Shown here: positions 39,000-52,800 of the stretch, piece after piece
Numbering within the stretch: position 1 is the first letter of the stretch
Layout: each line of letters opens with the position of its first letter
Source: Moringa oleifera
Lineage: Eukaryota; Streptophyta; Magnoliopsida; Brassicales; Moringaceae
Direction: 5' to 3'
Assembly: GCA_021397835.1 (NCBI GenBank)
Contig: JAJFZO010000799.1
Coordinates: 1,674,001-1,738,000, forward strand
DNA length: 64,000 nt
Program-made: the position numbers and the translations under genes
The notes under the pieces: generated by a model
What the model was told of the DNA's origin: nothing
What the model saw: only the letters and a program-made list of their open reading frames with translations
The model's database searches: none

Positions 39000-40489
39000 A
39001 GAAGTATTCGGTGAATTTTGATTTCAGGAGGAAACTACGGAAATCTCAGCAACAACCAAGTGACCAACCGTCTTTTTAATTTAGAAAAAAGGTAATATAT
39101 CAGGGCCTATGCGCTGCAACAAAATGCATACTTCACCTCTCTTTTTCATTTACATTATAGTTATCCTTTCGATCATATTTAGCAAATAAAAAAAATAATG
39201 ATACTTATGGGCGACAGATAGTTGATTGTCGTCACATGTGGCCAGTCATGTTGTATGACATAATGAAGAATTTCAGAGTAAAGGAGTTCAGAAATATGTA
39301 GATAATTTTTTAAATATGAGTGCACAAAATTGAAAGTGCGAAAATAACTAAAATTATTAATGCATAATTTTTAAAATATTTTTTTGCATAATTTTTTTGA
39401 AAATAGGTATAATTATAATTTTTATAATTTTAAAACAAATAAAAAACATAATTCATCATTAAACTCTTCATATCTTAAATTTAAATTTAAACAAGTTTTA
39501 AACTTGTGTTATTTTATCATATAAATATGTATTAATAAATTTATGACTAATAATATTAATAAATTACTAGATAAATATCATTTAAAATCTTAAGTGTTAT
39601 CTTTTTTTTTCAAACAAAATTTAATTTTTAAAATAGATCCAAATAAATTTTAATGTTTTAATTTTGTTTAAATTAAATCTTTGATCTAAATCAATTAAAA
39701 GTTGTGTGTAATATTTTTATTTAACGAACGGTAAAAAATAAGTTACATAGCAATGATATATGAGGTTAAACGACAACATCAAAGTATCATCAAGGTGTCC
39801 CCAGTTAACTAACCTATCTTATTCGCAACAATTTCATCTCTCATTTATCCATTGACGATCTAAATTGAAAATTTTTAATTATCTAAATTGCAATAGAATG
39901 TATATTATTTTACTTCTTTACATTATTTTTACAAATAGATTATCTTTTTTCAAGTGTTTGATGTTATTGAGTAGTATGGGTATTAACATCCGAAGCATGG
40001 GTATTTTAAACTTTTTCGTGATGGTCCCAAAATGATCAATAATTTTCTAACTATTTGTCATGCATGACTAACCCAATATCATCATACAACATAAAGTAAT
40101 TAAAGTTTAAAAATGTTTTAAAAAGTATATTCATAGTTAGTTATCTATAAAATTGGAGATTTCATTTTCTATATTAATTTGAGTTTTATGATAGTTTAGT
40201 ATAGTCAAAATAATTAAATGGGTTATCTTAAGAATAAATTTTTGTACTTGTTTTAATTGAGTGATTTTGGTATTTTACAATGGGTATGAAGTGGGTAGTG
40301 ACAATAGTTAGTGGGTAGTTTTTACATGTTGGATCACATTGTCTTATTAATTAGAGTTTAGATGTATTTTATGTATGTGAAATATAGATTGCATGCATAA
40401 AATACTTTGGTATAAGAATTTTTTTATTTTATTTGCATGCATTATTAATTGTATAATCTAAGGTATGTGTATGTTTGATTAATTTCCAA
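39000..40489. other. AT-rich intergenic DNA upstream of PARC6
   Basis: No gene or element was recognised. The first few hundred bases should hold the PARC6 promoter. Confidence 0.5.
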
Positions 40490-42007
40490 GACGATTGAAA
40501 TTTTCATTTCACTTCATATGTCATTGGCATTATGGTGGACATTTCATTGATAATGTTGGTAAGAGTTATATATAGTTCAGATAAAGTAATTGTATTTGAT
40601 GGTGTTGATAGTAATAGGTTATTACTGTTAAAATTAGAAGAAATGTTGAAGGAGGCAAGGGCTTTTGATGATAGTAAATTCTTTTATGTTATGCTTAGAT
40701 AATGTTAGATGGTCTTAGAGAGTTAAGAAGTGATGTTAAACTTATATAAATGTTAAATATGATGTTTAGAGCCACTAAAGACATTCATACATGTGTTATG
40801 GAAATGATTAGGATACAACATAGCATAAACCATACCACTTCTATTTTTATTAATCATGTTGCCCATAATGTAGTAGAAGATGATTTGGTTAATATAGCTA
40901 TTAATAATTATGTTATACATAATGCTAATTAATATGCTTTTAACGTTGAAGTAGAGGTTAATAATATAGGTGTTAATGTAGAGACAAATAAGGATAAGAG
41001 AAATTTTGTGGACAGTGATTATGAAGTTGATATGAAGGAAGATGTTATGCATAGTACCAATCTTAAAGTGCCTATGCATAACATAAAGACAGTTGGTTCT
41101 ACAAGGGTCACTAGATCTAGGTTTGATAAGTTTGATATTGATTACCGAGGCGAGCTTCATACACCACTTGGATTTGATGAGGATGGTGAGGTTCAAAGTA
41201 AATGTGAGTTCAATGATAACACTGATATGACTAACCCAATATTCAAAGTTAGCATAATATTTAGTTCACTTGCGAGGTTAAGGAAGTATTAATTGAGTAT
41301 GGGGTTAAAAGACATTACAATTTAAAGTCTAATAAGGGCGAGGCTAATAGATTGAGGACGTTATGTAGGAATAGGTGTGGGTGGACTTTATTAGTCTCTC
41401 GATTAAAAAAAACATATTCATTTATTGTTAAGGTATACCACTAAACATATATTTGTAATAGATAGTTCTGCAATAAATTAATCACTGTTAGGCTGATTCA
41501 CAAATCAATGTAATGATCTATTTAGAAGGGAATCAAAGGTAAGATAAGTTCTATGATGAAAGCACTGCAGCTAGATTAAGTTTTTATGTATTAATGGGTG
41601 TTTGTATTAGTGTTAGGCAAAAGCTATATCTAAGATATATGGAACTGAATCACACCAATATTGAAAGCTGAAATATTACTGTAAGGAAATCAAAAAATAG
41701 AATCCACGAAGTTCATTACTTTTAAGTTTGGATAGGTTGACTCCTACATGAGACCTTGTCTTTTAGAGGGCCTATGTGCGTTTGAAAGGTTATAGGTAGG
41801 GATTTTTTAAGGGATGTAGACCCATTATCAATATGGTGGTGTTTGTCATTTGAAAAGAATGATGCAATAACAGTCAATGACTATGGTAACAATTAACATG
41901 AACAACAACACATATCCTATTGCATATGCAATAGTTGATGATGAGATCAAAAATAATGAGATGTCGTTTATTTAGTTGCTACCAGTGGATATTAGTTATA
42001 TTAGGAC
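40490..42007 (+). pseudogene. MULE transposase, 5' part (MULE 1), interrupted by hAT element
   Basis: Plus-strand pieces follow a MULE of the type with a long acidic N-terminus. HWHYGGHFIDN is near 40525. GLRELRSDVKLI and MLNMMFRATKDIHTCVMEMI lie at about 40710-40810. The open frame at 41008-41292 has DSDYE, GELHTPLGFDEDGE and MTNPIFKVSIIFSS. The MuDR DNA-binding region is VKRHYNLKSNKGEANRLRT..CGWTLLVSRLKK at 41305-41410. The catalytic region includes FERL..QYGGVCHL and NTYPIAYAIVDDEIKNNEMS near 41900-41960. It stops at 42007, where the hAT element begins, and resumes at 46382. Internal stops show it was also decaying by point mutation. Confidence 0.85.
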
Positions 42008-42982
42008 TAGGGATGAGCATTCGGTTTGAAAATTTTAAAAACTGAATTAACCAAAATTTTTTTTATAAATTAACTGAAATCGACTGAATTTAAAAGATAA
42101 CCGAATTAAGCGAACTGAATTTTTTTTATTCGATTTAATCGATTATCGAATAAATCAAAAATTTATTCCGGTTCAAATTTTATATTTTTTACTTTTAAAC
42201 TATTTTAAATCTTAACAATAATTTACAAATCAAATATATATAATATATCATTAACAATCTGTTTATATGGATGACATATATAATTGAACTTTACTCTAAT
42301 AACATCCTTATATATACTTACATGAAAAATCAACATCTCTAATATATAAAAATTAAAATTTTTATACATCAATAATAACTTTTAAAATATAAAAACTTCT
42401 AATTATATAAAAAAATTTACGTCAAAATACAACTGGTCCATGATACATTAGCATTTAGCAAATTAATGACATCAAAAGGAATATTTTATTGGAGTCATAA
42501 TCTTTTTTTTTTTCTATTTTTCCTTTAGTTTCTTAAAAAAGTTTTCTTCAACTAATCAAATGGCTGAAAAGCAAAAAAAAAAAAAAGTGTAAAAATGTCA
42601 AAAAAAAAATAAGTGCATTCTTATATATTGATATGACAAAAACTTACCCAAACGAAACTCCTCCTAAATGAGTTGATATGATATTGCAAAAATATTATAT
42701 GATAAGATTATATTCAAACGATATTTAGGCTTCACATATAACATCTTAATAACTAATATTTCTTTTTTATGATAATTAATCAATAAAAAAATTAAAAAAT
42801 AAAAATCAATCCACCACCAAAATCTCAACTATATAGGATATGAAACTAATAGTAATAAAAGAAATTACTTTGAAATAGCAATACACTTCCACACTAATCA
42901 ATTGTAGCATCCAATGCAATTTTTGATAAATCTATAAACACATAATCAAATTTGTTATTAAAAAAAGTAGTATTAAGCTTAT

Positions 42983-45005
42983 CTAATAAATATTAATAAT
43001 TAAAAAATATAAAATAATCAAATAAACAAAATAATTACCCATATCAAGTTTCTTAAGCTCTATCAAGTCTTCTTCAATGGCATCGAAACATGAAGATCCA
43101 TGTAACCAATCTTGAGCACAAATAAGGGCTTGTACAAGCTTAGGAGTTAATGAACTCCTATATGTATCAAGTACACGTCCGTCGGTGCTAAAAGCAAATT
43201 CAGAAGCAACTGTAGATATAAAAGCTGCCAATACATTATGAGCCATATAGGAAAAAAATAGGAAACCTATGACCATTAAGTTTTTTGTTGATCAAGAATA
43301 TCAAAGTTATCATCATCTTTTGTATCCTCTTCATTTAAAAATCTATCCAATTCTGATTTACTTTCTTTTTTTTTTCAATCTCTTTCTTATATCTCTTGAA
43401 CTTAGATAAAAGAATTTGTCTCTTTTTCCAATCCTAATTCATTTTCCTCTGCAATTTAGCTTACTTGACTTCTTTCACCAACTTATTCACGTTGAGGTTG
43501 CAAACTTCTTTTGTACTCATCAAATAACTCTTCAACTGCTTTTCTCACATTACTAGTCATCATTGAAACTTGTTCCATATCATACATTTCCAAAAAGTAA
43601 AAGTTGATAAACTCAAGCTTTTTTCTAGGATCAAGAACAGAAACAACATAAAGTAGTATATTCATCTTCTCCACATTTTCCCAATACTTATCAAACTTCT
43701 CTTTCATTTTCTTTGCCATTGCATTTAACTCAATATCAGAATGTGTTTTCCAATTATGCAAAGTAGTATAAATATTACAAATATCATCAAGAAAACTATT
43801 GGAGGTGACATATGAAGAACATAAAACTTTGATTGTTAGTTTACAAAATTATTGCAAGAAAAGACAAAACCTGCTAATAGTTTCCCAATCCTTTTTTTTT
43901 TCAGGCAACTCATCTCCCATTATCAACTCATTTCTATAATGCAGATCAATATCATCAAAAACCTTAAAAGCCTTCTCAAATTTTTGAGCTGCATCCAACA
44001 TCAAGTAAATGGAGTTCCACTTAGTGCTAACATCCAAACACAACAAACTTTTACTTTCAATTTTTTCAACTAAAACACATTCTTTAAATTTGGCCAACCT
44101 TACAGGTGATTGTTTTATGTATTTAACAGCCCCTCTAACCCGTGCAATTTGATTCATTCATTTCTTTCAATCCATCTGTAACAATGAGATTAAGAATGTG
44201 CATAATGCATCTTAAATGAAGATATTTTTCTTCTTGAATGCAAATTCCTAAATTATTCAATCTTTTCTTCGAGTATGAGATTGCAACATCATTAGAACTA
44301 GCATTATCAACTGTAACAGTGAAAACCTGATCAATCCCCCAATCATACAAACATTTCTCAATAACTTTTCCGATGGTCTCACTTCTATAACTAGAAATAA
44401 GATAAAAGTTTAATATTCTTTTGTTCAATTTTTAGTATTTATCAATAAAATGAGCCGTAAGACACAAATAATTAATTTTTTGCACTGAAGTCCATGTGTC
44501 TGTGGTGAGAGATACTCTCATACTAGATGATCCCAATAACTATTTCAGTTTAACTTTTTTTTTTCATTATAAAGCTGATAACAATCTCTAGCTATAGTAC
44601 ATCGTGAAGGCATACGAAACTTAGGACATGCAAGTGACATGCAACGCCGAAAACCTTTACAATTCAAAAATTTGAAAGGTTATTCATTCATAATGATCAT
44701 CTCAGCTATACCCTTTCAAATGGCATCTTGATTGAACTTCTAACTACCTAAAGATCCATCTCTCCCAGATCCAAAAACTAATTCAGTTTGACTAGAATCA
44801 ACACTAACATTTGTTCTCTTCTTACAAGTACTCATATGAGCTTTCAATGCAGTTATTTCATTTTTTTTTATGGTTAGCAAAAAACTCTCTATCACAATAA
44901 TTACATCTAACTTTATGCTCACCTTGTTCATTAAAAAATTTGGTGAAATGTTCCTAAACTGCTAACGTGGGCCTAAACGCCTTCCTTTTCAATTTAAAAC
45001 TTGCA
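42983..45005 (-). pseudogene. hAT transposase (zinc-finger BED / RICESLEEPER type), decayed
   Basis: Read from 45005 downward on the minus strand, the hAT order is visible. A BED-type finger region comes first (HFTKFF, CNYCDREFF, then KKNEITALKAHMSTCKKR at about 44900-44820). EMIIMNE..FKFLNCKGFRRCMSLACPKF and ARDCYQLYNEKKKL follow at about 44710-44570. The RNase-H-like core has VFTVTVDNASSNDVAI near 44310 and HLRCIMHILNLIVTDGLKEM near 44190. KWNSIYLMLDAAQKFEKAF is near 44010. LDPRKKLEFINFYF is near 43630. The C-terminal dimerisation region is ASEFAFSTDGRVLDTYRSSL..ALICAQDWL at 43205-43100. Stops and frameshifts separate these blocks, so no active enzyme is expected. Confidence 0.9.
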
Positions 45006-45559
45006 AATGATATATGGACTCAATCTGGTTGTGTGGCATTAGGCGTAGGATATATCATTACTCCTAATTGACATCTTTTAACTTTTGAAATAAATAACAA
45101 TTAAAAGCAGTTAGTAATAATACTTTTCAATAGTTAGATAAAATTCTAAAACATTTTAATAGTAATACCACATTTACACAAAAATTCATTTCAATAGTAA
45201 TAGTTAATACCACTGCCTTTTAAAATATGATTATTAATTATTACAAAAAAACATAATTAACAACTTTAAATTATATCAGGAAAGAATTCAAAGAAAAAAT
45301 ATGAAGCAAAAATAAAATGAATTAAAAAATTAATTCTTTAATTTTCAACACTGAGATTGTTATGCCTTACATGTTATAGCAAACACATACTACGTATATA
45401 AAAAAAGTGATAATACATAGAAAAAATTTATAATACTTACCCAAATACAAAAAAAGAATCCATAAAAATGACTTATTTTTAATTTTAACTGTAGTTGTTA
45501 CAAATTAGGATTTGAAAAATTGAAAGATTAAAGAGTAAGATAGTGTATGCTACTACTGA

Positions 45560-46035
45560 AATGATTAAAATTGAAAAGAAAGAAGATTTGGCATAAGGGA
45601 ATACCGAATGCGTATGCGTGGCATAGCCATGTGGGTGTAGCCGTGATGCTATTACTAGGAGGATTAAAATTAGAAAGAAAGAAGATGAGGTCTGAGGGAA
45701 TACCAATTACCAAATGTGTATAGGTGGTGTGGGTATGGCTGCGATGTTGCTAATTCTTCAAGATAGATGGGCAGGGTGCACGGATTAGGTTACGGCTTCT
45801 CAAGTTAAAAGAAAAGAAAAGGAGGAAGTGTGGTTGCGGTATGGCTGCGGTGTTACTATCGGGAGGATTCAAATTGGAAAGAAAGAAGATGAGGTCTAAG
45901 CGATTTAGCAAATACTGATTATCGAATACGTATGCGTGGTGTGGGTGTGGCTGCAACGATTCTGATTCTCGAAAGATAAATGGGCATGGTGCATAGATTG
46001 GGTTACGATTTCTCAAATTGAAAGAAAAGAAAGGA
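45560..46035. repeat. tandem repeats in the promoter-side end of the hAT element
   Basis: A block GATTAAAATTAGAAAGAAAG-like with AAGATGAGGTCT recurs at about 45564, 45661 and 45866. A linked block (GGTGTGGGTATGGCTGCGAT-like, ending in GTTACGGCTTCTCAA) recurs near 45728 and 45940. The unit is roughly 100-210 bp. It lies upstream of the transposase on the minus strand. Confidence 0.7.
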
Positions 46036-46381
46036 AAGTATTTTGCCCACTTGCCTCACTGCCTGAATAGATGACTTAGTAAAAAGATTAAATGAAATTA
46101 ATTTTATTTTTAATAATCAATTAATAAAATTGATTAAATAATACAATTGATTAATATTAATTATTTATTTAATCAATATAATTAATTAATTAATTATTAA
46201 AATTAAAAATTAACTTTTTGATTAATTTGGTTTAAAAAAATTTAACTGAAACCAATAAAAAAATCAAAAAATTAATTTTAAATTAATTTATAATCGAAAA
46301 CCGAAAAAACCAAATCAAATTAACCAAAATCAATTTAGTTTATCAGTTTTTTCAGTTTTAACTGAATTTTGCTCGCCCCTA

Positions 46382-47740
46382 ATTAGGACTCATGAGTGGA
46401 CATTTATATCTAATTAACAAAAGGTATATGTTTATTTTGCTTAAATTTTTGCAACTGTCTATAAATATGTAAAAAAAAATTATTATTATGCATAATGTTT
46501 TTTGGTTAGATAAATTGAAAATTTATTTGCTTTATGTTGTTTCTTAGATTATAAAAATTACAATTATGCATAATGTGTCTAAAACTGAAAGGAGATTCAA
46601 AATAACAATGTTCGATATCATCTAAGTAGAAATTTAATTAAATTGGCTACATAAAACTAAATTAAAATAGTGACAATGGAGCATGAGATTATGACACTTG
46701 ACTTTGAATTTATTGAATTTGGCCATGCCAATCAAATAAATATAGCAAATTTTGGTTGGTTAAGTTACAGAAGTTTACTAAAATGCATCATGCATGGTTT
46801 TTTTTGTATACTAAAAGACCAATCATTAACTACATTTACTTGTTTTTATGCATAATATGTTTCTGCAATTGTCTTTGTGTTTATGCAAAAACTTGTGCTT
46901 GCATTTGAATAAATTATCCCAAAAATAAATGTTTGCCTTTGTGTCAGACATTCGTAGGGTAATTTTTTAAAAAAATTCAAAGATAAATTTCTGTAAGACT
47001 TAATCTATTCTGCTACAAGGGCCACAACATCTATTAAGTTTATGCATAGACTTAGAACTCTAGATGTAAGTGTCTATGGGTGGTTGTTTAGGATACCAGC
47101 CAAACATTGGTCTATATATACATTCTTAAGTAGACTTAAATGCGATATGCTCTTAAACAATCTATTTTATACGTTCAATGCATGTGTTATGAAAGTTAGG
47201 GAGAAACCGATTTTATAATTATTAGAGATAAGAAATTACTTAATAGAGGGGGTCCACATCAATAGGTATTAAATGCAAAAGTATAAAGATTTATTACGTC
47301 CAAAAATATAAAGTTTTTTAAAGAAGATAAAGGTAGGTCAAAAGTATGGATTCTTGTTTGGTTTGAAGCAGTCAAATACCAAGTCAAATCCTATAAAGAG
47401 TAATACATAATTGATTTAGCTACACAGAATTGCAATCGCAATAGGTGGGATATCAATGACATCTTAAGCGCATATGTAGTTTACAATTTATTATAAAAAA
47501 GAAAGACAAAAGATTTTTGTTATTACTTGCTACCATACAATCATATATCGTAAGTGTTACTCTTATTTAATCAATGTCTATAATAGCCCATATTTGTGAC
47601 CATAAACTTGATTAGATCCAATCCAGCCACATGTTATTAAAAGGCCACTTGGGAGACCTAGAAATGAAAGAGAATGGACACTGCTGAAGTTGCCTAAAAT
47701 TAGAGTAAGATGTCCAAAAAAAAATTATTGTATGTATCGA
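46382..47740 (+). pseudogene. MULE transposase, 3' part (MULE 1) downstream of the hAT insertion
   Basis: The first residues after the target duplication (HEWTFISN..QKV) continue the catalytic domain of 40490-42007 in the same frame. The part between about 46420 and 46980 is too decayed to read. From 47080, WLFRIPAKHWSIYTFLSRLK, CDMLLNN and VREKPIL match the region before the SWIM finger. At 47635-47730, IKRPLGRPRNERE and LPKIRVRCPKK match the usual C-terminal zinc-knuckle region. Stops are frequent. Confidence 0.8.
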
Positions 47741-48103
47741 ACTCTCTTCATTGACGAATTAAGCTTTAATCCATATATATATATATATACACATATATAT
47801 ATATATATATTTCAGTCTCAAGCTCTTGATATCGCTTCCAATTGAAACTTTAGTAAGAAAATCATGATCAATTTGAAAATTTGTGTGTCTTTTCTCTCTT
47901 TATCTTTTATTCCCTATCTTCAGGCAACAGTCACTAGGATTCTATTAAAGGGAATTTACTAAAGTTTGATGGGCGATAATACACCCACAGAAAAGATCAA
48001 TTAAATGGCATTTGATATTATGGTTTAATCTGAGAAAAATTGAAACATTTACCTTAAATTATTTAAAATTATAACTTTAAAGATAAATTAAAGAATCAAT
48101 TCA

Positions 48104-48643
48104 ATTATTAAAATTAATTATGAAATTTATGACACAAATGATTATAAAAATAATTTAAAATATATTCAAATATCTGATAAAATGCTAAATGAACGATTAT
48201 TAATCACATGACGGAGATAATCAAATAAGTATAGTAAATGAAGTTAATGAATTTATAGCTATCTTAAACTTAAATATTTTAAGATAAAAAATTATTAAAA
48301 TAATAAATTTTGAATTAATATTCTAAGATGAATCATTCTTGAATATTATCTCAATAATTACAAAATGATAATTGATAAGAAATGAGAATTACAAGTGCAT
48401 CATAAGTCTACTCCCTTCATTCATTAGTAATTGAATGACACATTACAAGAAGATAAGTCTCTAATGATGCTAAATAATTGTTATTAAAAATATGACTGAA
48501 AATTAAAAATGACAGTTTTTAAAGGAACAATCATTGAATTATACCTATATAAAACCTTTCTTGATGATTCCTTAACGATCATAAAATTGCCATTTACCCA
48601 TCATCTTTTAGTGATATTCAAAATTTGTCAGTATATGTATATA
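48104..48643. repeat. direct duplication, copy 1
   Basis: About 540 bp matching 49247-49814 in the same orientation, from AATTATGAAATTTATGACAC to GTCAGTATATGTATATA. Its CACTA-like junction near 48583 lacks the CACTAC tip that copy 2 has. Confidence 0.8.
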
Positions 48644-49246
48644 AATAATGAAAAATTTTCTAATTTGTTAGTAAATATATAGTCATTATTAATACATAAA
48701 AAATCCATCAATATATATCATACATATGGTGACTGTTCCTATCGTCTATTGTTAAGAGTTATAATGTATATTGATGAACTACAATTTGTGTCATTAATTC
48801 TTAGTATATATTAATGAAAACTTAGCATTCGTAAGTAAAAAGTTTATTTTTAGTGACAGATTTCCTTTCCATTAGTAAACGTCTAGTTTATAATGTTGGA
48901 TAGCTATGTGATTCACTATATATCTTACATATAATGACGATTTTATATTACCCGTCAATAAATATGTGTTTATATTGATGGATGATTTTTTTCGTTAGTA
49001 AATCTTTAATATTTACTAATGGATGTGTTTACTTATCACTAAATATATGATATATACTAATGCATTTTTCTTTAATGTTTGTATACTCACAATACTTTTG
49101 TGCATCAGTAAATACGTACTTATAATGATGGTTATTTGTAAGTGTCACTAAATATTCAAAATTATTGATGGATTTTTTATAATTGTCATTAAATACTTTA
49201 TATACACTGATGAATTTTTGATCTTTATATCTATTGCTCATGAAAC
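48580..49246. repeat. CACTA-like subterminal repeat block 1
   Basis: Begins AAAATTGCCATTTACCCATC and consists of many diverged copies of TAGTGACGGATTTT..CCGTCAGTAAAT-type motifs about 60-70 bp apart. It is collinear with 53167-53760. No coding potential; the right tip was not found. Confidence 0.65.
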
Positions 49247-49814
49247 TTTATTAAAACTAATTATGAAATTTATGACACAATCGATTATAAAAACAATTAA
49301 AGATCATATTTAAATATCTAATAAAATGCTAATTGAAATAGTTATTAATCATATGATGAAGATGGTCAAATAAATATAGTACATGAAGTTAATGAATATA
49401 TAGCTATTTCAAACTCAAATATTTGAGTATTAATATTATAAAAATAATAAATTTTGAATTAATATTCTAAGGTGAATCATGCTTTAATATTATCTCAACA
49501 AATTAGAAGATTATAATTGATAAGAAACAAGAATTACAAGTGCATCATAAGTATATTCCCTTTATTTCATTGATATTTGAATAACACATTACAAAAAAAT
49601 AGGTCTTTAATGACACTAAACAGATAAGAATTCTATAAAAATTGCTATTAAAGATATGATCGAAAATTAAAGATGACAGTTTTTGAAAAAATGATTATTG
49701 AATTGTACCTGTAGAAAACTTTTCTTGATGATTCCTTAACAATCATCACTACAAAAATTTCCATTTACACACCACCTTTTAGTGACAATCAAAATTTGTT
49801 AGTATACGTATATA
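49247..49814. repeat. direct duplication, copy 2, with CACTA tip
   Basis: Partner of 48104-48643, offset by about 1.14 kb, with a small internal insertion near 49620. At 49747 it has CACTACAAAAATTTCC, where copy 1 lacks the first six bases. Homology ends near 49814, inside the subterminal zone. Confidence 0.8.
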
Positions 49815-52800
49815 ATTAAAAAGTGAACTCTTTTAACCTTTTTCTCTAAATTTCTAATATATTTTCTCTTTCTTCCACTTGCTTTCATTCTCGTGAGAGC
49901 TAAATTTTTACCTCGTGCGGTAAACCCTTAAATTCCATATTGTATCTCAAGATCTCCTTTTCTTTCACACAAGTGCTCTCTTTTTTATGCTAGGTTTTCC
50001 TTCTTTATTTTCTCTTAGCTTCCAAATATGTATTAGTAATTCAATCTCAATTATTTCATTTTCATTCTCAATTTTACTTTGGTGAATTTTGGAGAAGGCT
50101 TCAATTGTTTCGAAAAATAAGAAAAACTAAAGTTATACTAGAGATTTTACTAAAGATGAGAAAAACATAGGAAACCTATAAATTTTACTAGGCAAAGCTC
50201 ATCTTATTGTTTTGGAAACAATTTTTAGCACTTCTTGAGCTACAAGCTGCATTTTGTTAAATATCTTTTGAGTTAAAATACCATAAAGAAAGGTGAGAGA
50301 AACATAAACTAAAAGAACAAGTTTATGGATATAGTCAAGAACTTACTGATATTGTTAATTTCTTGAACAATTTTATAAGAGTAAATAGCTTGGATGCCCT
50401 AAAGTTCAATCATTTCTTTGTGTGAAAGTAGAATGTTTAGCTCTTTTCTAGCCTGGGCATAGTTTTAATAAGGAAAGAATCAATGCGTTGAGTTAGAATT
50501 ATGAAGAAAACATCTAGAGATTAAGATTATTCCATTTACCTAACTTATTTTGTGTATGCTTTCTTTTGTATATTTGAATAATTAATATGTATGATACATA
50601 CTTTGCATTTTTAAGGCAAAAGTTGAAATGATCATTTAGTTGTTTTGAATTTATATTTTGTATGACAATCTTTTGATATGTTTGGAAAAGTATAATATTT
50701 TAATATATGTTGAGGTTTATTTAGTTTATTATTATTATAGTATAATGTTATTAAAGTGATAATGCATATTAGAGTGTGGTTTGATATGTTATTGTTGTAC
50801 TATAATGTTTGAGAAGTAGTGAAAGTATAAATATATATTGGAGTGTAACTGTTTGTATGCAAATTGGACTATGATGTTGTGTTGAATGTGATGATGATGT
50901 TTTAGAATGATTGATAATTAGTAAGATTTTGTGATGATGTGTATTATAGTATAATTTTTTATTTAATTTATGTTATGATTGGTGATAAAAAATTATACAT
51001 GTAAATTATAAAAATATAAAAAATTATTTAAAAATTTCAATTAAATGTTAGTTTTAATAATATATAACAAAAATTAAAAAAAAAAACAGTTACATAAACT
51101 TATAACTTCAGTTAAGAATTGACTTTGTAGCCTATATAATTTTTTTTTTCAATATCCAATTTTTATATATTTAATTCAAAAAATAAATTAATTTTAAATG
51201 TAAAATTTTCCTATTTAATTTTTTTAGAATAAATAAAAAATACAAATTTTTAATTTTTTAATTTAATTTAAACAAAAATATTTTAGATGATGATCATTGA
51301 AAATTGTCATATAAAGTGTTTAGCAATCATGAAAAAATGATGCTTTAAATAATAGTTTATATAACCGTCACTGTTTTATTAGGATCTTTAACGTCGTCAT
51401 TTAAAATAACACCTTTATAACTATCAAGAAACATATTTTTTGACCCTCTAAGAAAAGTATATTTTATTGTGATGATAATCATATCATTTTAAGAAAACAT
51501 ACTAAAATTTTGTTATATATATTAATGTCAAGAAAAACATTTCCTATATGCACATTAACATTATAAAAATCTTGAAAGTACCGTTAATTCATACTTTTGT
51601 TATACAAATTTATAAAATTATAATGATATTACAATCGAGTCAAATATTTTAAGTAAAATTTATTAATATTATGATATTATTACAATAATAATTTTTTTAA
51701 TGATGATCTATTCTAAAAATTTAAATTATAAATTTCTTCAAACATATAATTTTAAACTAAAATTTAAGATTATGTTGTTTATATATAAAATATTATTTAA
51801 TTTAAAATATTGCCAAATCAAGATTAAATTTTTAAGATTAATTTTAAACTTCAAAAATAAATAACAAAATTAAAAAAAGTTTCATCATAGTATATTTATT
51901 AAGATACAATAAATAAAATATAAAATCTTTAAAATTTATTGAAAATAATTACTAAAAAGCAAATCTAACTACTTAAAAAAAATAATTCTAGCAAGCAAAC
52001 TTGTTTTTTAAATAAAGAGTTCATTAGTATTTTAAGATTAAATTTAAAATTTAAATTATAATTATTATCGACGTAAAAATCTCTATCATTTTAAGATAGA
52101 TTTCTTATCAAATAAAAATTAAAAATATTTTAATAAAATGACAAATTAATGTAAATTAAATTTTATAAATAAATGTCACTAAATGTAACATTTAAAATTA
52201 TGTGAATAAATATTATTAATATTAATGTATTATTAAAATATAAAATAGTAAATTAAATATAATACTTTTTAAAAAATATTCACATCAACCTGAATAATTT
52301 CGCTTACATATATATATATATATATTAAATTAACTTGAAACTTGATAATGTGTAAAAAAATATTTTTTATTATTATAAAGACTAAATTTATTTTTTATGT
52401 TAATCATGATATTAAAAATTAATTTTACATACTATTATTAAAAAAATTATAAGCTTTATCATGTATAATAAGCTTTTTTTGAATCAAAAAAGTTATACTT
52501 TGTTAAAAAATATTATATTAATTTTTTATATTATAATGCATTTAATAAATGAAGAAATTGTTATAAAAATTACTATTTATTTATATCTAAATTCATAAAA
52601 TGATCAAATCAAAGATGTACTAATTAAAAAAATAAAAACTTGAAAAAAAATTACATGCAATATGTTTAGATTAAAAGAGTTAGATTATTTTGGAATTAAA
52701 GCTTTTTTCCTTCCACTTAGTTGCTGATTGCAACCTTGTAACTTTTATCATTAATCTTTTTATTATGATGAAAGATGTAATAATTAAAAAAAATAAGATC

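Larger units (their letters stand above)
42008..46381 (-). mobile_element. hAT transposon (4,374 bp) with TIRs and 8-bp target duplication
   Basis: The left tip is TAGGGATGAGC and the right tip is the complement of TAGGGGCGAGC (9 of 11 matching). Both sides carry the identical octamer ATTAGGAC (42000-42007 and 46382-46389). Subterminal zones are rich in AACTGAATTAACCGAA-like repeats on both ends. The transposase remnant lies on the minus strand. The element sits inside the MULE 1 catalytic domain. Confidence 0.93.

Noticed and set aside
40753..41196. 147-residue minus-strand frame
   Set aside because: Antisense to the MULE 1 N-terminal region, whose plus-strand reading has clear family motifs.
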